64,000 nucleotides of DNA from Chitinophaga rupis (lineage in GTDB: Bacteria > Bacteroidota > Bacteroidia > Chitinophagales > Chitinophagaceae), in assembly GCF_900109685.1 (NCBI RefSeq), contig NZ_FOBB01000005.1, positions 1 to 64,000 on the forward strand, written 5' to 3'. Under the pieces are notes generated by a model. It had not been told where the DNA came from and made no database searches. It saw only the letters and a program-made list of their open reading frames with translations. Position numbers and translations under genes: made by a program. The first letter of the stretch is position 1, and the number at the start of each line of letters is the position of its first letter. This document shows, one piece after another, positions 35,972 through 44,429 of this stretch.

Positions 35972-37438
35972 ATGCAAGCAAGATATATTGTATTATGTGT
36001 GTTGGCATTAAGCCTGGGCGCCTGCAGCAAATTTGTGGACCTGTCGCCCATTTCAGATGCCACCACGGAAAATGCCTACCAGTCAGCCAGCGACGCGGAA
36101 GCCGCGCTCATCGGGGCTTACGACGCCTTTCAGCAGGAATATTATGTATGGGACAACATCAACTTTACGGATGTGGTATCCGATAACTATTATGCCGGCG
36201 GCGATAACCCGGAAATTTTCCAGATGGACCTGCTCACCTACACACCGGTGAACAGCCGCCTGTTTAATGCCTGGAGCCAGCTGTACACCGGTATTGCACG
36301 CGTTAACATCATCCTGGAAAAAGTGCCGGGTATTACGGATCCCAAGCTGGATGTGAATAACCGCAAAGAGCAGATCTTGGGGGAAGCATTTTTCCTGCGC
36401 GCTTATCACTATTACCAGTTAGTGAAAACTTTTGGTGGCGTGCCGCTGGTGCTGGAACCCGCTACCTCTTCAGATCCTGGCGAAACAAACAAGCCGCGTG
36501 CTACAGATGCGGAAGTATACGCACAGATCATTAAAGACCTGGAATTTGCTTTAACCCGCCTGCCGGATACTTATTCCGATGATGCCAGCGTAAACAAGGC
36601 ACGCGCCACCAAAGGCGCCGTAAATGCGCTGCTGGCAAAGGTATACGCGCAGAAGTCGGACCGTGATTACAACAAGGTGCTGGAATACTGTAATGCTGTA
36701 ACCAGCAGCCCGGCCGGTTATCAGCTTATTAATTATAATTTCCTGTTTGATGGTAACCATTATAACAATGATGAATCCATCATGGAAATACAGTACACCG
36801 GTGGGGCAGAAGCCAATTACGGCCCGCAGCTGCTGCTGCCGCCTTCTGTAAGCGGTGATACCTGGCGCAAATTCGTAACGCCCTCCCAGGACCTGGTAAA
36901 GGCTTTTGACAGCGAGAAGGACGTTATTCGCAAGAACGCCAGCATCCTGTTTGAGAACGTAAGCTGGACAGATGAATACTGGGCCATTGGCGGCGGCAGC
37001 GTGCCTTTTGCCTACAAGTGGAAAAGCGCTAATGGCTGGGCCAGCACCAACCGGCAATACCTGTTCCGCCTGGGCGATATTATACTGCTAAAAGCAGAAG
37101 CCCTGAACGCTTTGGGCCGTACGCCGGAAGCAGCCACTGAGCTGAATAAGGTGCGTGCCCGTGTTAACCTGCCTGGGACAACCGCCACTACCAAGGACGC
37201 CATGCAGCTGGCTATTGAAAAAGAACGCCGCCTGGAGCTGGCACAGGAAGGCCAGCGCTGGGACGACCTGCGCCGCTATAACCGCGCAGAAACGGTGATG
37301 AATGGACTGAATGAAATAGACCTGCGCAACAACCAGCGCGTGGACTATAAAATGACAAAGGAAAAGGAGCTGATGCCTATTCCGCAGCAGGAGCGCGACC
37401 GTAACAAACAGTTATCACAGAACCAGGGATATAACTAA
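35972..37438 (+). CDS. SusD/RagB family nutrient-binding lipoprotein
   Basis: A 488-residue surface lipoprotein. The lipobox LGACSK places the lipid-modified Cys near residue 16. Helical TPR-like repeats include GEAFFLRAYHYYQLVKTFGG, KVRARVNLPG and EKERRLELAQEGQRWDDLRR, all typical of SusD. It forms the glycan-capturing lid over the SusC barrel encoded directly upstream. A strong terminator follows before the GH30 gene. Confidence 0.95.
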   Translation: MQARYIVLCVLALSLGACSKFVDLSPISDATTENAYQSASDAEAALIGAYDAFQQEYYVWDNINFTDVVSDNYYAGGDNPEIFQMDLLTYTPVNSRLFNAWSQLYTGIARVNIILEKVPGITDPKLDVNNRKEQILGEAFFLRAYHYYQLVKTFGGVPLVLEPATSSDPGETNKPRATDAEVYAQIIKDLEFALTRLPDTYSDDASVNKARATKGAVNALLAKVYAQKSDRDYNKVLEYCNAVTSSPAGYQLINYNFLFDGNHYNNDESIMEIQYTGGAEANYGPQLLLPPSVSGDTWRKFVTPSQDLVKAFDSEKDVIRKNASILFENVSWTDEYWAIGGGSVPFAYKWKSANGWASTNRQYLFRLGDIILLKAEALNALGRTPEAATELNKVRARVNLPGTTATTKDAMQLAIEKERRLELAQEGQRWDDLRRYNRAETVMNGLNEIDLRNNQRVDYKMTKEKELMPIPQQERDRNKQLSQNQGYN

Positions 37439-37459
37439 TATTTCCACGTCATTAATACC

Positions 37460-37502
37460 GCGGACCGGCCATCATTTACAAGCCCTGGCCGGTCCGCTTT
37501 TT
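37460..37502 (+). terminator. Strong rho-independent terminator between susD and GH30
   Basis: GCGGACCGGCCA (37460-37471) pairs perfectly with TGGCCGGTCCGC (37486-37497), then six T residues. Its position 22 bp after susD and 24 bp before the GH30 start suggests partial termination that lowers GH30 expression relative to SusCD. Confidence 0.88.
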
Positions 37503-37525
37503 ATTTAATAGCATAACCAGTGTGT

Positions 37526-38965
37526 ATGAAGATAATACCATACGGCATTTGCTGCCTGGTACTGGCCGCGGCTTGCGGTAAAAGCCCCGCAAAACAAACC
37601 ACCACTCCGCCTGCAGATACTATAGCAGTTGCGGGTAAAGCCAAAGTTTGGGTAACCACCGGCAACCAGGTGAAGCTGCTGCAGCCGCAAAAAGACATTG
37701 ACATTACTACCGGCGCTTCTTCAGCTGCTGCCATTATAAATATTGATTTTACAAAAAAGCTGCAGGAGATAGATGGTTTTGGCGCCGCCCTAACCGGGTC
37801 ATCGGCCTACGTGATCAATAAGCTCAATAGCACACAGCGCCAGCAGCTGCTGCAGGACCTGTTTGATCCACAGCAGGGCATAGGCATCAGCTACCTGCGC
37901 TTAACCATGGGCGCATCGGATTTTTCCCTGGCGGATTTCACTTATGATGATCTGCCCGCAGGGCAAACAGATCCGGGGCTAACACATTTCTCTATAGAAA
38001 AGGATAAGGCCGATGTGCTGCCTGTGCTAAAGGCCATTAAAGCGCTGGCGCCCAACCTGCAGCTGATGGCCACACCCTGGAGCGCACCTGCCTGGATGAA
38101 GGATAATGGTAAGCTGGCCGGTGGCCGTTTGAAACCAGAATGGAATGCAACGTATGCTAACTACTTTGTAAAATACCTGCAGGCCATGCAGCAGGAGGGG
38201 ATCACTATTAATACTATTACCCCGCAAAATGAGCCGCTGTTTGAAGCCAAATATCCCTCCATGTACATGGAGGCCGGTATGCAGGCCGCATTCATCAGAG
38301 ATCACCTGGGACCGGCTTTCCAGAAGAATAAGCTTAACACCGGCATTATTGTGTATGATCATAACTGGAACCATCCGGAATACCCTATTAACATACTGAA
38401 CGATGCGCAGGCCAAACAATACATAACCGGTTCCGCATTTCATGCCTATGCAGGCCAGGTAAGCGCTATGACGCAGGTGCATGCGCAGCACCCGGACAAA
38501 GGCCTTTATTTCACAGAAATTTCCGGCGGTGGCTGGGCCACGGATTTTGCATCCAACCTGGACTGGAACATGAGTAATTTATTCATTGGCGCTATGAACA
38601 ACTGGTCTAAGATCACCTTGCTCTGGAACCTGGCGCTGGATAGCAACAGCGGGCCGCGTAACGGAGGTTGCCAGGATTGCAGGGGCGTGGTAACCATCGC
38701 CTCCGGCGGCACCATTACCCACAACGTGGAGTATTATGTAATTGGCCACCTGTCTAAATTTGTACGGCCCGGGGCTTTTCGTGTAACGATGACCGGTAGC
38801 GCCATTCCCGGCCTGGAAAGCGTAGCATTTTTGAATAAGGACAATTCCAAAGTGCTGGTAGTGCTGAACCGGGAGGAGGGGGCTAAAACCTTTGCCGTTA
38901 CAGATGGTACGCATCGATATACATATTCTCTTGAAGGCAGGTCAGTAGCTACTTTTGTCTGGTAA
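37526..38965 (+). CDS. GH30 family glycoside hydrolase lipoprotein
   Basis: A 479-residue lipoprotein (signal with LAAACGK) of glycoside hydrolase family 30, a retaining TIM-barrel enzyme with a flanking beta domain. The acid/base Glu236 is in TPQNEPLF and the nucleophile Glu331 in FTEISGGGW. Family 30 covers glucosylceramidases, beta-1,6-glucanases and xylanases. Linked to SusC/SusD, a beta-1,6-glucanase is the best guess, which would fit fungal cell-wall feeding. I use the ATG at 37526; one at 37520 gives two extra residues. Confidence 0.9.
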   Translation: MKIIPYGICCLVLAAACGKSPAKQTTTPPADTIAVAGKAKVWVTTGNQVKLLQPQKDIDITTGASSAAAIINIDFTKKLQEIDGFGAALTGSSAYVINKLNSTQRQQLLQDLFDPQQGIGISYLRLTMGASDFSLADFTYDDLPAGQTDPGLTHFSIEKDKADVLPVLKAIKALAPNLQLMATPWSAPAWMKDNGKLAGGRLKPEWNATYANYFVKYLQAMQQEGITINTITPQNEPLFEAKYPSMYMEAGMQAAFIRDHLGPAFQKNKLNTGIIVYDHNWNHPEYPINILNDAQAKQYITGSAFHAYAGQVSAMTQVHAQHPDKGLYFTEISGGGWATDFASNLDWNMSNLFIGAMNNWSKITLLWNLALDSNSGPRNGGCQDCRGVVTIASGGTITHNVEYYVIGHLSKFVRPGAFRVTMTGSAIPGLESVAFLNKDNSKVLVVLNREEGAKTFAVTDGTHRYTYSLEGRSVATFVW

Positions 38966-38978
38966 GCTGCCGGGGCGC

Positions 38979-39017
38979 AAAAGTCGACGGATCATGGACT
39001 ATGGACCATCGACTTTT
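38979..39017. repeat. Palindromic element, family C, also a possible terminator
   Basis: AAAAGTCGA (38979-38987) pairs with TCGACTTTT (39009-39017), and the interior continues pairing with few mismatches. The core GGACTATGGACCATCGAC recurs in the large element at 42047-42457. It lies just after the GH30 stop and, having T-rich ends on both strands, could terminate transcription. Confidence 0.6.
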
Positions 39018-39021
39018 TCAC

Positions 39022-39029
39022 TATTTTTG
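39022..39029 (+). promoter_or_regulatory. Likely -7 promoter box of the aldose epimerase gene
   Basis: TATTTTTG fits the Bacteroidota -7 motif TAnnTTTG exactly and lies 20 bp before the ATG at 39050. A matching -33 TTTG is not clear, because a repeat element is in that position. Confidence 0.4.
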
Positions 39030-39049
39030 CCCCCATAATTAACCATCTT

Positions 39050-39919
39050 ATGCTACAGCTTTCCAACGACAAAATAAACCTCACCATTGCTGAACACGGG
39101 GCCGAGCTGCAAACCCTTACCCGTAAGGATATGCCCCTGGAATACCTTTGGAATGGCGATGCAGCGTTCTGGGGTAAAAAAAGCCCGGTGCTTTTTCCCA
39201 TTGTAGGCGGCCTGCATAATAACAGCTACCGGTATAACGGTGAAACGTACACGCTGGGCCGGCATGGTTTTGCGCGTGACATGGTTTTTACAGTAGTGGA
39301 GCAAACAGCCACCAGCGCCACTTTGCGCCTGACAGATAATGCAGATACCTTAAAGGTATATCCCTTCCATTTTCAGTTTGAGGTAGCTTATATGTTGCAG
39401 GATGCCAGCTTAACCGTTACCTACCGGGTAAAAAATACGGGACAGGAAAAGCTGCTGTTCTCTGTGGGCGGCCATCCTGCCTTCAGGCTGCCTTTGGCAG
39501 ATGGTACTGCTTATGAAGATTATTACCTGTATTTTAATAGAGAAGAGAATGCCGGTAAATGGCCCCTCTCTGCAGCCGGACTAATTGAGCGCACTACACA
39601 GCCTTTGCTGGAACATACGCATACCTTGCCCTTAAAACGATCCTTATTTTACCAGGATGCCCTGGTATTAAAGCACCTGGCTTCTGATACCGTTACCCTG
39701 AAAAGCGACAGAACGCCGCATGGCCTTACTTTTCATTTTAAGGGATTCCCTTACCTGGGTATCTGGGCCGCTAAAAATGCGGATTTTGTATGCATAGAGC
39801 CCTGGTGTGGAATTGCCGATCATGTGGATGCCAGCGGCAAACTGGAAGAAAAGGAAGGCATCATAGAACTGGCGCCGGATGCAGAGTTTGAGCGCGCATG
39901 GAGTGTGGAATTGTTTTGA
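39050..39919 (+). CDS. Aldose 1-epimerase family protein (LacX-like)
   Basis: A 289-residue cytoplasmic beta-sandwich protein of the galactose mutarotase superfamily, LacX/YeaD-like branch. Visible blocks are NGDAAFWGKKSPVLFPIVGG, GRHGFARDMVF, SVGGHPAFRLPL with the active-site His, and FVCIEPWCGIADH with a late Glu. It would interconvert alpha and beta anomers of an aldose or sugar phosphate. It follows the GH30 gene by 84 bp, with its own promoter-like box and a family C palindrome between, so it may be controlled separately. Confidence 0.88.
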   Translation: MLQLSNDKINLTIAEHGAELQTLTRKDMPLEYLWNGDAAFWGKKSPVLFPIVGGLHNNSYRYNGETYTLGRHGFARDMVFTVVEQTATSATLRLTDNADTLKVYPFHFQFEVAYMLQDASLTVTYRVKNTGQEKLLFSVGGHPAFRLPLADGTAYEDYYLYFNREENAGKWPLSAAGLIERTTQPLLEHTHTLPLKRSLFYQDALVLKHLASDTVTLKSDRTPHGLTFHFKGFPYLGIWAAKNADFVCIEPWCGIADHVDASGKLEEKEGIIELAPDAEFERAWSVELF

Positions 39920-40100
39920 CGAGCTACTCTCTTTACCATGGATACCCATTGTATACAATACCTGTTACGCAAACCGGCAGAGTGAGCAATGCCGCACCGG
40001 GAGGCGTTTTAGCTGCCCCTTCCATAAACAGGCTGGCACTATTTTAGCGCTGTAAAAGTGGTTAAACGGAAACTATTTTTTAACATTAAAACTAATAGAT

Positions 40101-40298
40101 ATGCCGGCAAAAGACAGATCAATCGGAAGCCAGGGTTTAGAACAGGGCGGCCCTAACGTAGGGAATGATTATAGCCGCAATATTACCCGTGAGACACAAA
40201 AAAATGACATCTCAGATATTGCGATCCAGAAGAACAAAGCAAAAGACCGCCAGAAGTCCGGCCAACCGGCTAAACCCGGCAATACAAAAAGTAAATAA
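40101..40298 (+). CDS. Small hydrophilic protein of unknown function
   Basis: A 65-residue Lys/Gln/Asn-rich protein with no hydrophobic segment (MPAKDRSIGSQGLEQGG at the start, Lys-rich tail). It is likely disordered. An own start context (ATAGATATG) and clear codon use support a real gene, though no family is recognised. It stands alone between the epimerase and the converging arabinofuranosidase gene; a terminator of that gene lies just beyond. Confidence 0.55.
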   Translation: MPAKDRSIGSQGLEQGGPNVGNDYSRNITRETQKNDISDIAIQKNKAKDRQKSGQPAKPGNTKSK

Positions 40299-40334
40299 TA
40301 ACTATTATTAACCCTATACCAACATCCATCCCCA

Positions 40335-40377
40335 ATAAAAAAGCAGGCTGTGTTCTATAAAGGAACACAGCCTGCTT
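40335..40377 (-). terminator. Rho-independent terminator of the arabinofuranosidase gene
   Basis: A perfect 15-bp stem: AAGCAGGCTGTGTTC (40341-40355) and its complement at 40363-40377. Read on the minus strand it ends in a T-run (40335-40340). It lies 44 bp past the stop of the GH51 gene and may also stop the small plus-strand gene. Confidence 0.9.
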
Positions 40378-40420
40378 GGTGTTTATCCGCTTCGTTATAT
40401 TAATGATTCAATCGTCATTA

Positions 40421-41965
40421 TTAATTCTTCATCTCCAGTAACACCACAGATTGTGGAGGTAAGCTCACATTCAGGTTATTGCCATTCTTTTTGGCGCCGT
40501 TGAATTTGGCAGGTTGCACGGTATGCGGTGCTTCAAAGGTATTTACAGCGGTGTATTTGGCTGCTGTTAATACTTGTCCGTCCACCGTTTTCCAGGAAAG
40601 ATTACTGATCTGTGTAGATACATTAATGGTACGGTGTGGATCCAGGTTCACCAGTGTAACATGGATCACATTATTGGAATCCACAGAAGCAGATGCATTT
40701 ACCGAGGGGATCTTTTCATCACCCATGCTGTACTCCGGGCTATTCAGTAAGATGGGCAGCAGCTTGGCATCCTGGTGCGCTTTAAACAGGTCAAACACGT
40801 AGTAGGTAGGCGTGAGCAGCATTTTTTCCTTGTCGGTCAGGATAAGGGCCTGCAGCACATTCACGGTTTGCGCTAGGTTAGCCAGGCGTACACGGTCGCA
40901 ATGGTTGTTAAAGATGTTGAGTGTGGAAGCCGCTACCAGCGCATCGCGCAGGCTATTCTGCTGGTACAGGAAACCGGGATTGGTGCCGGGTTCTACGTCG
41001 GTCCAGATGCCCCATTCATCTACGGCCAGGGCTACACGTTTCTGCGGATCATAATGATCCATGATAGCGCTATGCCGGCTTACCAGCTCCTCCATATAAA
41101 GGCATTTCTTCATAGTGGTAAAATATTCCTGCTCATCAAACGCGGTGGCGGAACCTTTTTTCTGCCAGTTTCTGGGCACGGTATAATAGTGCAGGGAAAG
41201 GCCCCACATCTGGTTCAGCGGAATGTTCTGCATCTCGGTTTCCGTCCATTTATAATCATCACTGGAAGCGCCACAGGCAATTTTCTTCAGCGCGGCGCCG
41301 GGGTAGTTTTTGGCAAAGACAGCATAACGGCGGTATTCATCTGCATAGCGGGCAGCCGTCATATTGCCGCCGCATCCCCAGCTTTCATTGCCTACTCCCC
41401 AGAAATGCACATTCCAGGGCTCTTCGCGCCCGTTCTGTTTCCTCATTTTGGTCATAGGGCTTTCGCCGTTAAAGTTGAGGTATTCTACCCATTTATTCAT
41501 TTCCTCTACGGTGCCGCTGCCTACATTGCCGCTGATATAAGGTTCGCAGCCCAGCAGACTGCAAAGCTCCAGGAATTCGTGGGTGCCAAAGCTATTATCT
41601 TCTGTAACGCCGCCCCAGTTGGTGTTCACCATTTTAGGACGTTGGTCGCGGGGGCCAATGCCATCGCGCCAATGGTATTCATCTGCAAAGCAGCCACCTG
41701 GCCAGCGCAGGTTGGGAATTTGTATTTTTTTCAGGGCCTCTACCACGTCCAGGCGGATACGGTCCTTTTTTTTCACCGGCAATTTTTCATCTACCCAAAA
41801 GCCGTCATAGATGCACCTTCCCAGGTGTTCGGAAAAGTGACCGTAAATATGCCGGCTGATGGTTGCCCCGGTATTATTTTGCTGAATAGTGAGCGTAGCA
41901 TCGTTTTGCCCGGCTACATATAAAAAAGATAGCAAGGCCGCAAGGGAGCTGAGTATTTTTTTCAT
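40421..41965 (-). CDS. GH51 alpha-L-arabinofuranosidase
   Basis: A 514-residue retaining glycoside hydrolase of family 51 that removes arabinofuranose from arabinan or arabinoxylan. The acid/base Glu194 is in GVGNESWGCGG and the nucleophile Glu317 in AVDEWGIW; LRWPGGCFADEYHWRDGIG is the other family hallmark. A signal peptide (about 1-19, ending YVAG) suggests export. The C-terminal beta domain (about 410-510) is complete. It is transcribed alone from 41965, and a 15-bp motif 45 bp upstream is shared with two other transport genes. Confidence 0.93.
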   Translation of the reverse strand: MKKILSSLAALLSFLYVAGQNDATLTIQQNNTGATISRHIYGHFSEHLGRCIYDGFWVDEKLPVKKKDRIRLDVVEALKKIQIPNLRWPGGCFADEYHWRDGIGPRDQRPKMVNTNWGGVTEDNSFGTHEFLELCSLLGCEPYISGNVGSGTVEEMNKWVEYLNFNGESPMTKMRKQNGREEPWNVHFWGVGNESWGCGGNMTAARYADEYRRYAVFAKNYPGAALKKIACGASSDDYKWTETEMQNIPLNQMWGLSLHYYTVPRNWQKKGSATAFDEQEYFTTMKKCLYMEELVSRHSAIMDHYDPQKRVALAVDEWGIWTDVEPGTNPGFLYQQNSLRDALVAASTLNIFNNHCDRVRLANLAQTVNVLQALILTDKEKMLLTPTYYVFDLFKAHQDAKLLPILLNSPEYSMGDEKIPSVNASASVDSNNVIHVTLVNLDPHRTINVSTQISNLSWKTVDGQVLTAAKYTAVNTFEAPHTVQPAKFNGAKKNGNNLNVSLPPQSVVLLEMKN

Positions 41966-42010
41966 TATAACGTGAAGTTTGAGTCACTAAGCTAGGTATT
42001 ATTTTTATAA

Positions 42011-42025
42011 ATGTCAATTATACAA
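42011..42025. promoter_or_regulatory. Putative operator upstream of the GH51 gene
   Basis: ATGTCAATTATACAA lies 45 bp upstream of the arabinofuranosidase start. On the minus strand it reads TTGTATAATTGACAT, close to the palindrome TTGTCGAATTGACAA before the symporter gene. A shared regulator is inferred. Confidence 0.45.
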
Positions 42026-42046
42026 TTAAAAGTTTTTGGTTAAGGA

Positions 42047-42457
42047 GTCCACAGTCGATGGTCCATGGTCCATTGCATATTACGTGGTGGCGGGACTGCA
42101 GTGGATCACAGTCAACCGGCAGCAGTCTACTGCCTGGGATAATAATCCATAGCCGATGGTTCGTAGTCCATTGCGTATTACGAAAAGCTGAAACAGCACG
42201 CAAAGCGATGATGGTGGCTGATGTGGGTGAAGGTGCGGTAATATTTACTGAACATGATGGTATTGCCTGCACAGGCAAGGCAAACGCAGTTCCATCTCCA
42301 CACAACAGACCATAAACCGTGAATCACTGTACATCTATTCTCACGCGGCAGGCTGTGGCCCACGTCCGTGGACCTTTCCGCAGAAGGCCGTGACTGTGGA
42401 CCGTGGCCTCCCCGCAGTAGGCCATGGACCATGGACTATGGACCATCGACTATGGAC
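42047..42457. repeat. Large palindromic element, family C (about 411 bp)
   Basis: The ends GTCCACAGTCGATGGTC (42047-42063) and GACCATCGACTATGGAC (42441-42457) match in 16 of 17 bases as inverted repeats. A second inner pair includes CCATAGCCGATGG (42148-42160), and two tandem copies of a GTGGACC...CGCAG..GGCC unit lie near 42372-42430. It fills the 532-bp gap between two divergent genes. Several small frames inside are not convincing as genes. Confidence 0.65.
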
Positions 42458-42497
42458 TATGCACCATTTTCCGTAACTTTAAGTAAAAGCGTGTTTT

Positions 42498-42974
42498 ATG
42501 GCCCAACCTAACATTGAACTGATAGCCGCTTTACGTGAAACGGCCAAACGCCTGCAAAACGGGGCCCCGTATGCATGGGGCAACCATGGCACCTGCAACT
42601 GCGGCAACCTGCTGCAGGTAATTACAAACCTGAGTAAAGAGGATATCCTGTACTATGCCCAAACCGGCATAGGGGAGTGGACAGAGCTGGCAGAGGAGTA
42701 CTGCGTGGTATCCAATGCCCCGGTAGCCATGCTGATCACCAGGCTGCTGGAAAAAGGACTTACGCCAACGGATATACATAATATTGAATATTTACAGGAC
42801 CGGGATGTGCTGGACCGTTTACCAGGTGGTTTTCGCTGGTTAAAAAGGAACCAGCGGGATGATGTGGTGGTGTACCTGGAAACCTTTGCTATGTTATTGG
42901 AAGACAAACTGTTACAACAAGTGAACGTGCCCTATGAACAGTGGCTGCAACCCGTGGGTTTAACATATTCTTAA
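42498..42974 (+). CDS. Conserved protein of unknown function
   Basis: A 158-residue cytoplasmic protein I do not recognise. It has a WGNHGTCNCGNLLQVI segment with two Cys close together and a mixed helical remainder. It has no signal peptide or membrane segment. It starts 40 bp after the family C repeat, with a TAACTTTA box (about 42470) at a fitting distance for a promoter. I can only say it looks like a genuine gene with normal codon use. Confidence 0.7.
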   Translation: MAQPNIELIAALRETAKRLQNGAPYAWGNHGTCNCGNLLQVITNLSKEDILYYAQTGIGEWTELAEEYCVVSNAPVAMLITRLLEKGLTPTDIHNIEYLQDRDVLDRLPGGFRWLKRNQRDDVVVYLETFAMLLEDKLLQQVNVPYEQWLQPVGLTYS

Positions 42975-43166
42975 CAGCGGGATTAACGGCCTGTTAACTA
43001 CTGCTAAATCGATTAGCGTTATTTTTGGAACAGTCTACGCAATGAGAACAGCGTAATTGAACCGCTGTATTTAGCGCTATGCTTTCAGCTTCATTGTCAT
43101 GGTATATTTTTCCTCAAAATGCTGTTCAAAATTTTAACTTATCACCAATTGGCACTAATCGATCAA

Positions 43167-44321
43167 ATGGAATATACTCAGGAGCATATTTACGAATTGC
43201 TGTTACGTAAAAAGAAAGGGAACATTAACCATGCGGATAATCAGTACCTGGAACAGCTAATGGCAGGCAACGAAGACGTTAGCCGCTTATGGGACGATAT
43301 CAGGCTGCACGATTTTGATGAGGATGTCTGGTATGAGATCGAGGATAATGAAGCTGCCTGGCAAAAAATTGAACCGGAATTGCTGCAGCCACAACATAAG
43401 ATCAGGCGGTTCCCGATCGTAAAATGGCTGGCAGCCGCCTGCGTGTTGGGCATTATGGCCACCGGCGCGTATTTTCTCCTGAAACCGGCTGCACCCATGT
43501 CAGGTGCAGAAATGGCGGAGGCAGCCTCCCACGCAAAGGGACTGCGCTTAAAGCTCTCCAACGGTAAAACCATTCAGCTCCCTTACAACGAACCTTCACA
43601 GCAGATCACAGCCGGCAGCGTAGCGCTGAATGCCGGCGCCAGAACCCTGCAGTATACTACAGAAGACCATACCATGGGTGGTTTGAATACCCTCATTGTA
43701 CCGCCTAAAATGGACTACCGCCTGATTTTATCCGACGGTACGGAAGTATGGCTGAATGCCACTTCCACCCTGAAATTCCCCTTTGCTTTCCGCGAAGGCC
43801 GCAGGGAAGTGTATTTAGAAGGGGAAGGATATTTTAAGGTAACCAAAAATGCAGAAAAGCCTTTTATTGTACATACACCGCAAACAGAGGTAGAAGTGCT
43901 GGGCACAGAATTTAACATTAATACCTACAAAACCGGCATCACCAGCACCAGCCTGGTATCCGGCGCAGTAGCCACCCACTCAGGCCCGTCTACCCTGGTA
44001 TTAAAACCCGGTCAGGAAGCAGTATATACCGAGCACCTGGGCTTTACTGTACAGCAGTTTGATAGCGAGGTAGTGCTGTCATGGATGAATGGCGTTTTCC
44101 AGTTTGATAATACCCGCCTGCGCGACCTGGCGCCGGTGATCAAACGCTGGTTTGGCATAAATGTGGTGTTTGATGATCAGTCACTGGCCAACGCACCCTT
44201 TACCGGTGTGCTGGATAAACACCATGATCTGCCCTTTTTCCTGAAAAATCTGAAAAACACAGGCGCAGGAATAGATTTCTATTATGACAACGAAACCCTG
44301 CACCTGAAAGAAACGCATTAA
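43167..44321 (+). CDS. FecR family anti-sigma factor, orphan
   Basis: A 384-residue inner-membrane protein. Cytosolic N-terminus (about 1-85) that would hold an ECF sigma factor, one membrane helix (about 86-107; WLAAACVLGIMATGAYFLL), a FecR domain (about 160-260; DYRLILSDGTEVWLNATS) and a C-terminal DUF4974 domain (about 300-380; FGINVVFDDQSLANAPFTG). These normally pair with an ECF sigma gene upstream and a SusC-type receptor downstream. Neither is present here. I use the ATG at 43167; an earlier one at 43119 adds 16 residues. Confidence 0.88.
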   Translation: MEYTQEHIYELLLRKKKGNINHADNQYLEQLMAGNEDVSRLWDDIRLHDFDEDVWYEIEDNEAAWQKIEPELLQPQHKIRRFPIVKWLAAACVLGIMATGAYFLLKPAAPMSGAEMAEAASHAKGLRLKLSNGKTIQLPYNEPSQQITAGSVALNAGARTLQYTTEDHTMGGLNTLIVPPKMDYRLILSDGTEVWLNATSTLKFPFAFREGRREVYLEGEGYFKVTKNAEKPFIVHTPQTEVEVLGTEFNINTYKTGITSTSLVSGAVATHSGPSTLVLKPGQEAVYTEHLGFTVQQFDSEVVLSWMNGVFQFDNTRLRDLAPVIKRWFGINVVFDDQSLANAPFTGVLDKHHDLPFFLKNLKNTGAGIDFYYDNETLHLKETH

Positions 44322-44343
44322 TCGTATTATTAATAACCATTAC

Positions 44344-44393
44344 AAGGGTGAGTATGGAAGCTTGAAGCGGCTTTTATATCTCACCCTTCACTT
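44344..44393 (+). terminator. Rho-independent terminator of the FecR gene
   Basis: AAGGGTGAG (44344-44352) pairs with CTCACCCTT (44380-44388), followed by CACTTTTT. The loop contains a small AAGC/GCTT stem. It lies 23 bp past the FecR stop. Confidence 0.75.
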
Positions 44394-44429
44394 TTTAACA
44401 GGGCTGCGATAATTAGTATATTAGTTATC

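Noticed and set aside
40901..41923. A 340-codon open frame on the plus strand opposite the GH51 gene
   Set aside because: It is fully antisense to a well-supported arabinofuranosidase and has no recognisable domain; a codon-bias shadow.
41966..42497. Several small frames inside the family C repeat
   Set aside because: They follow the repeat units rather than any protein-like pattern and have no start signals.
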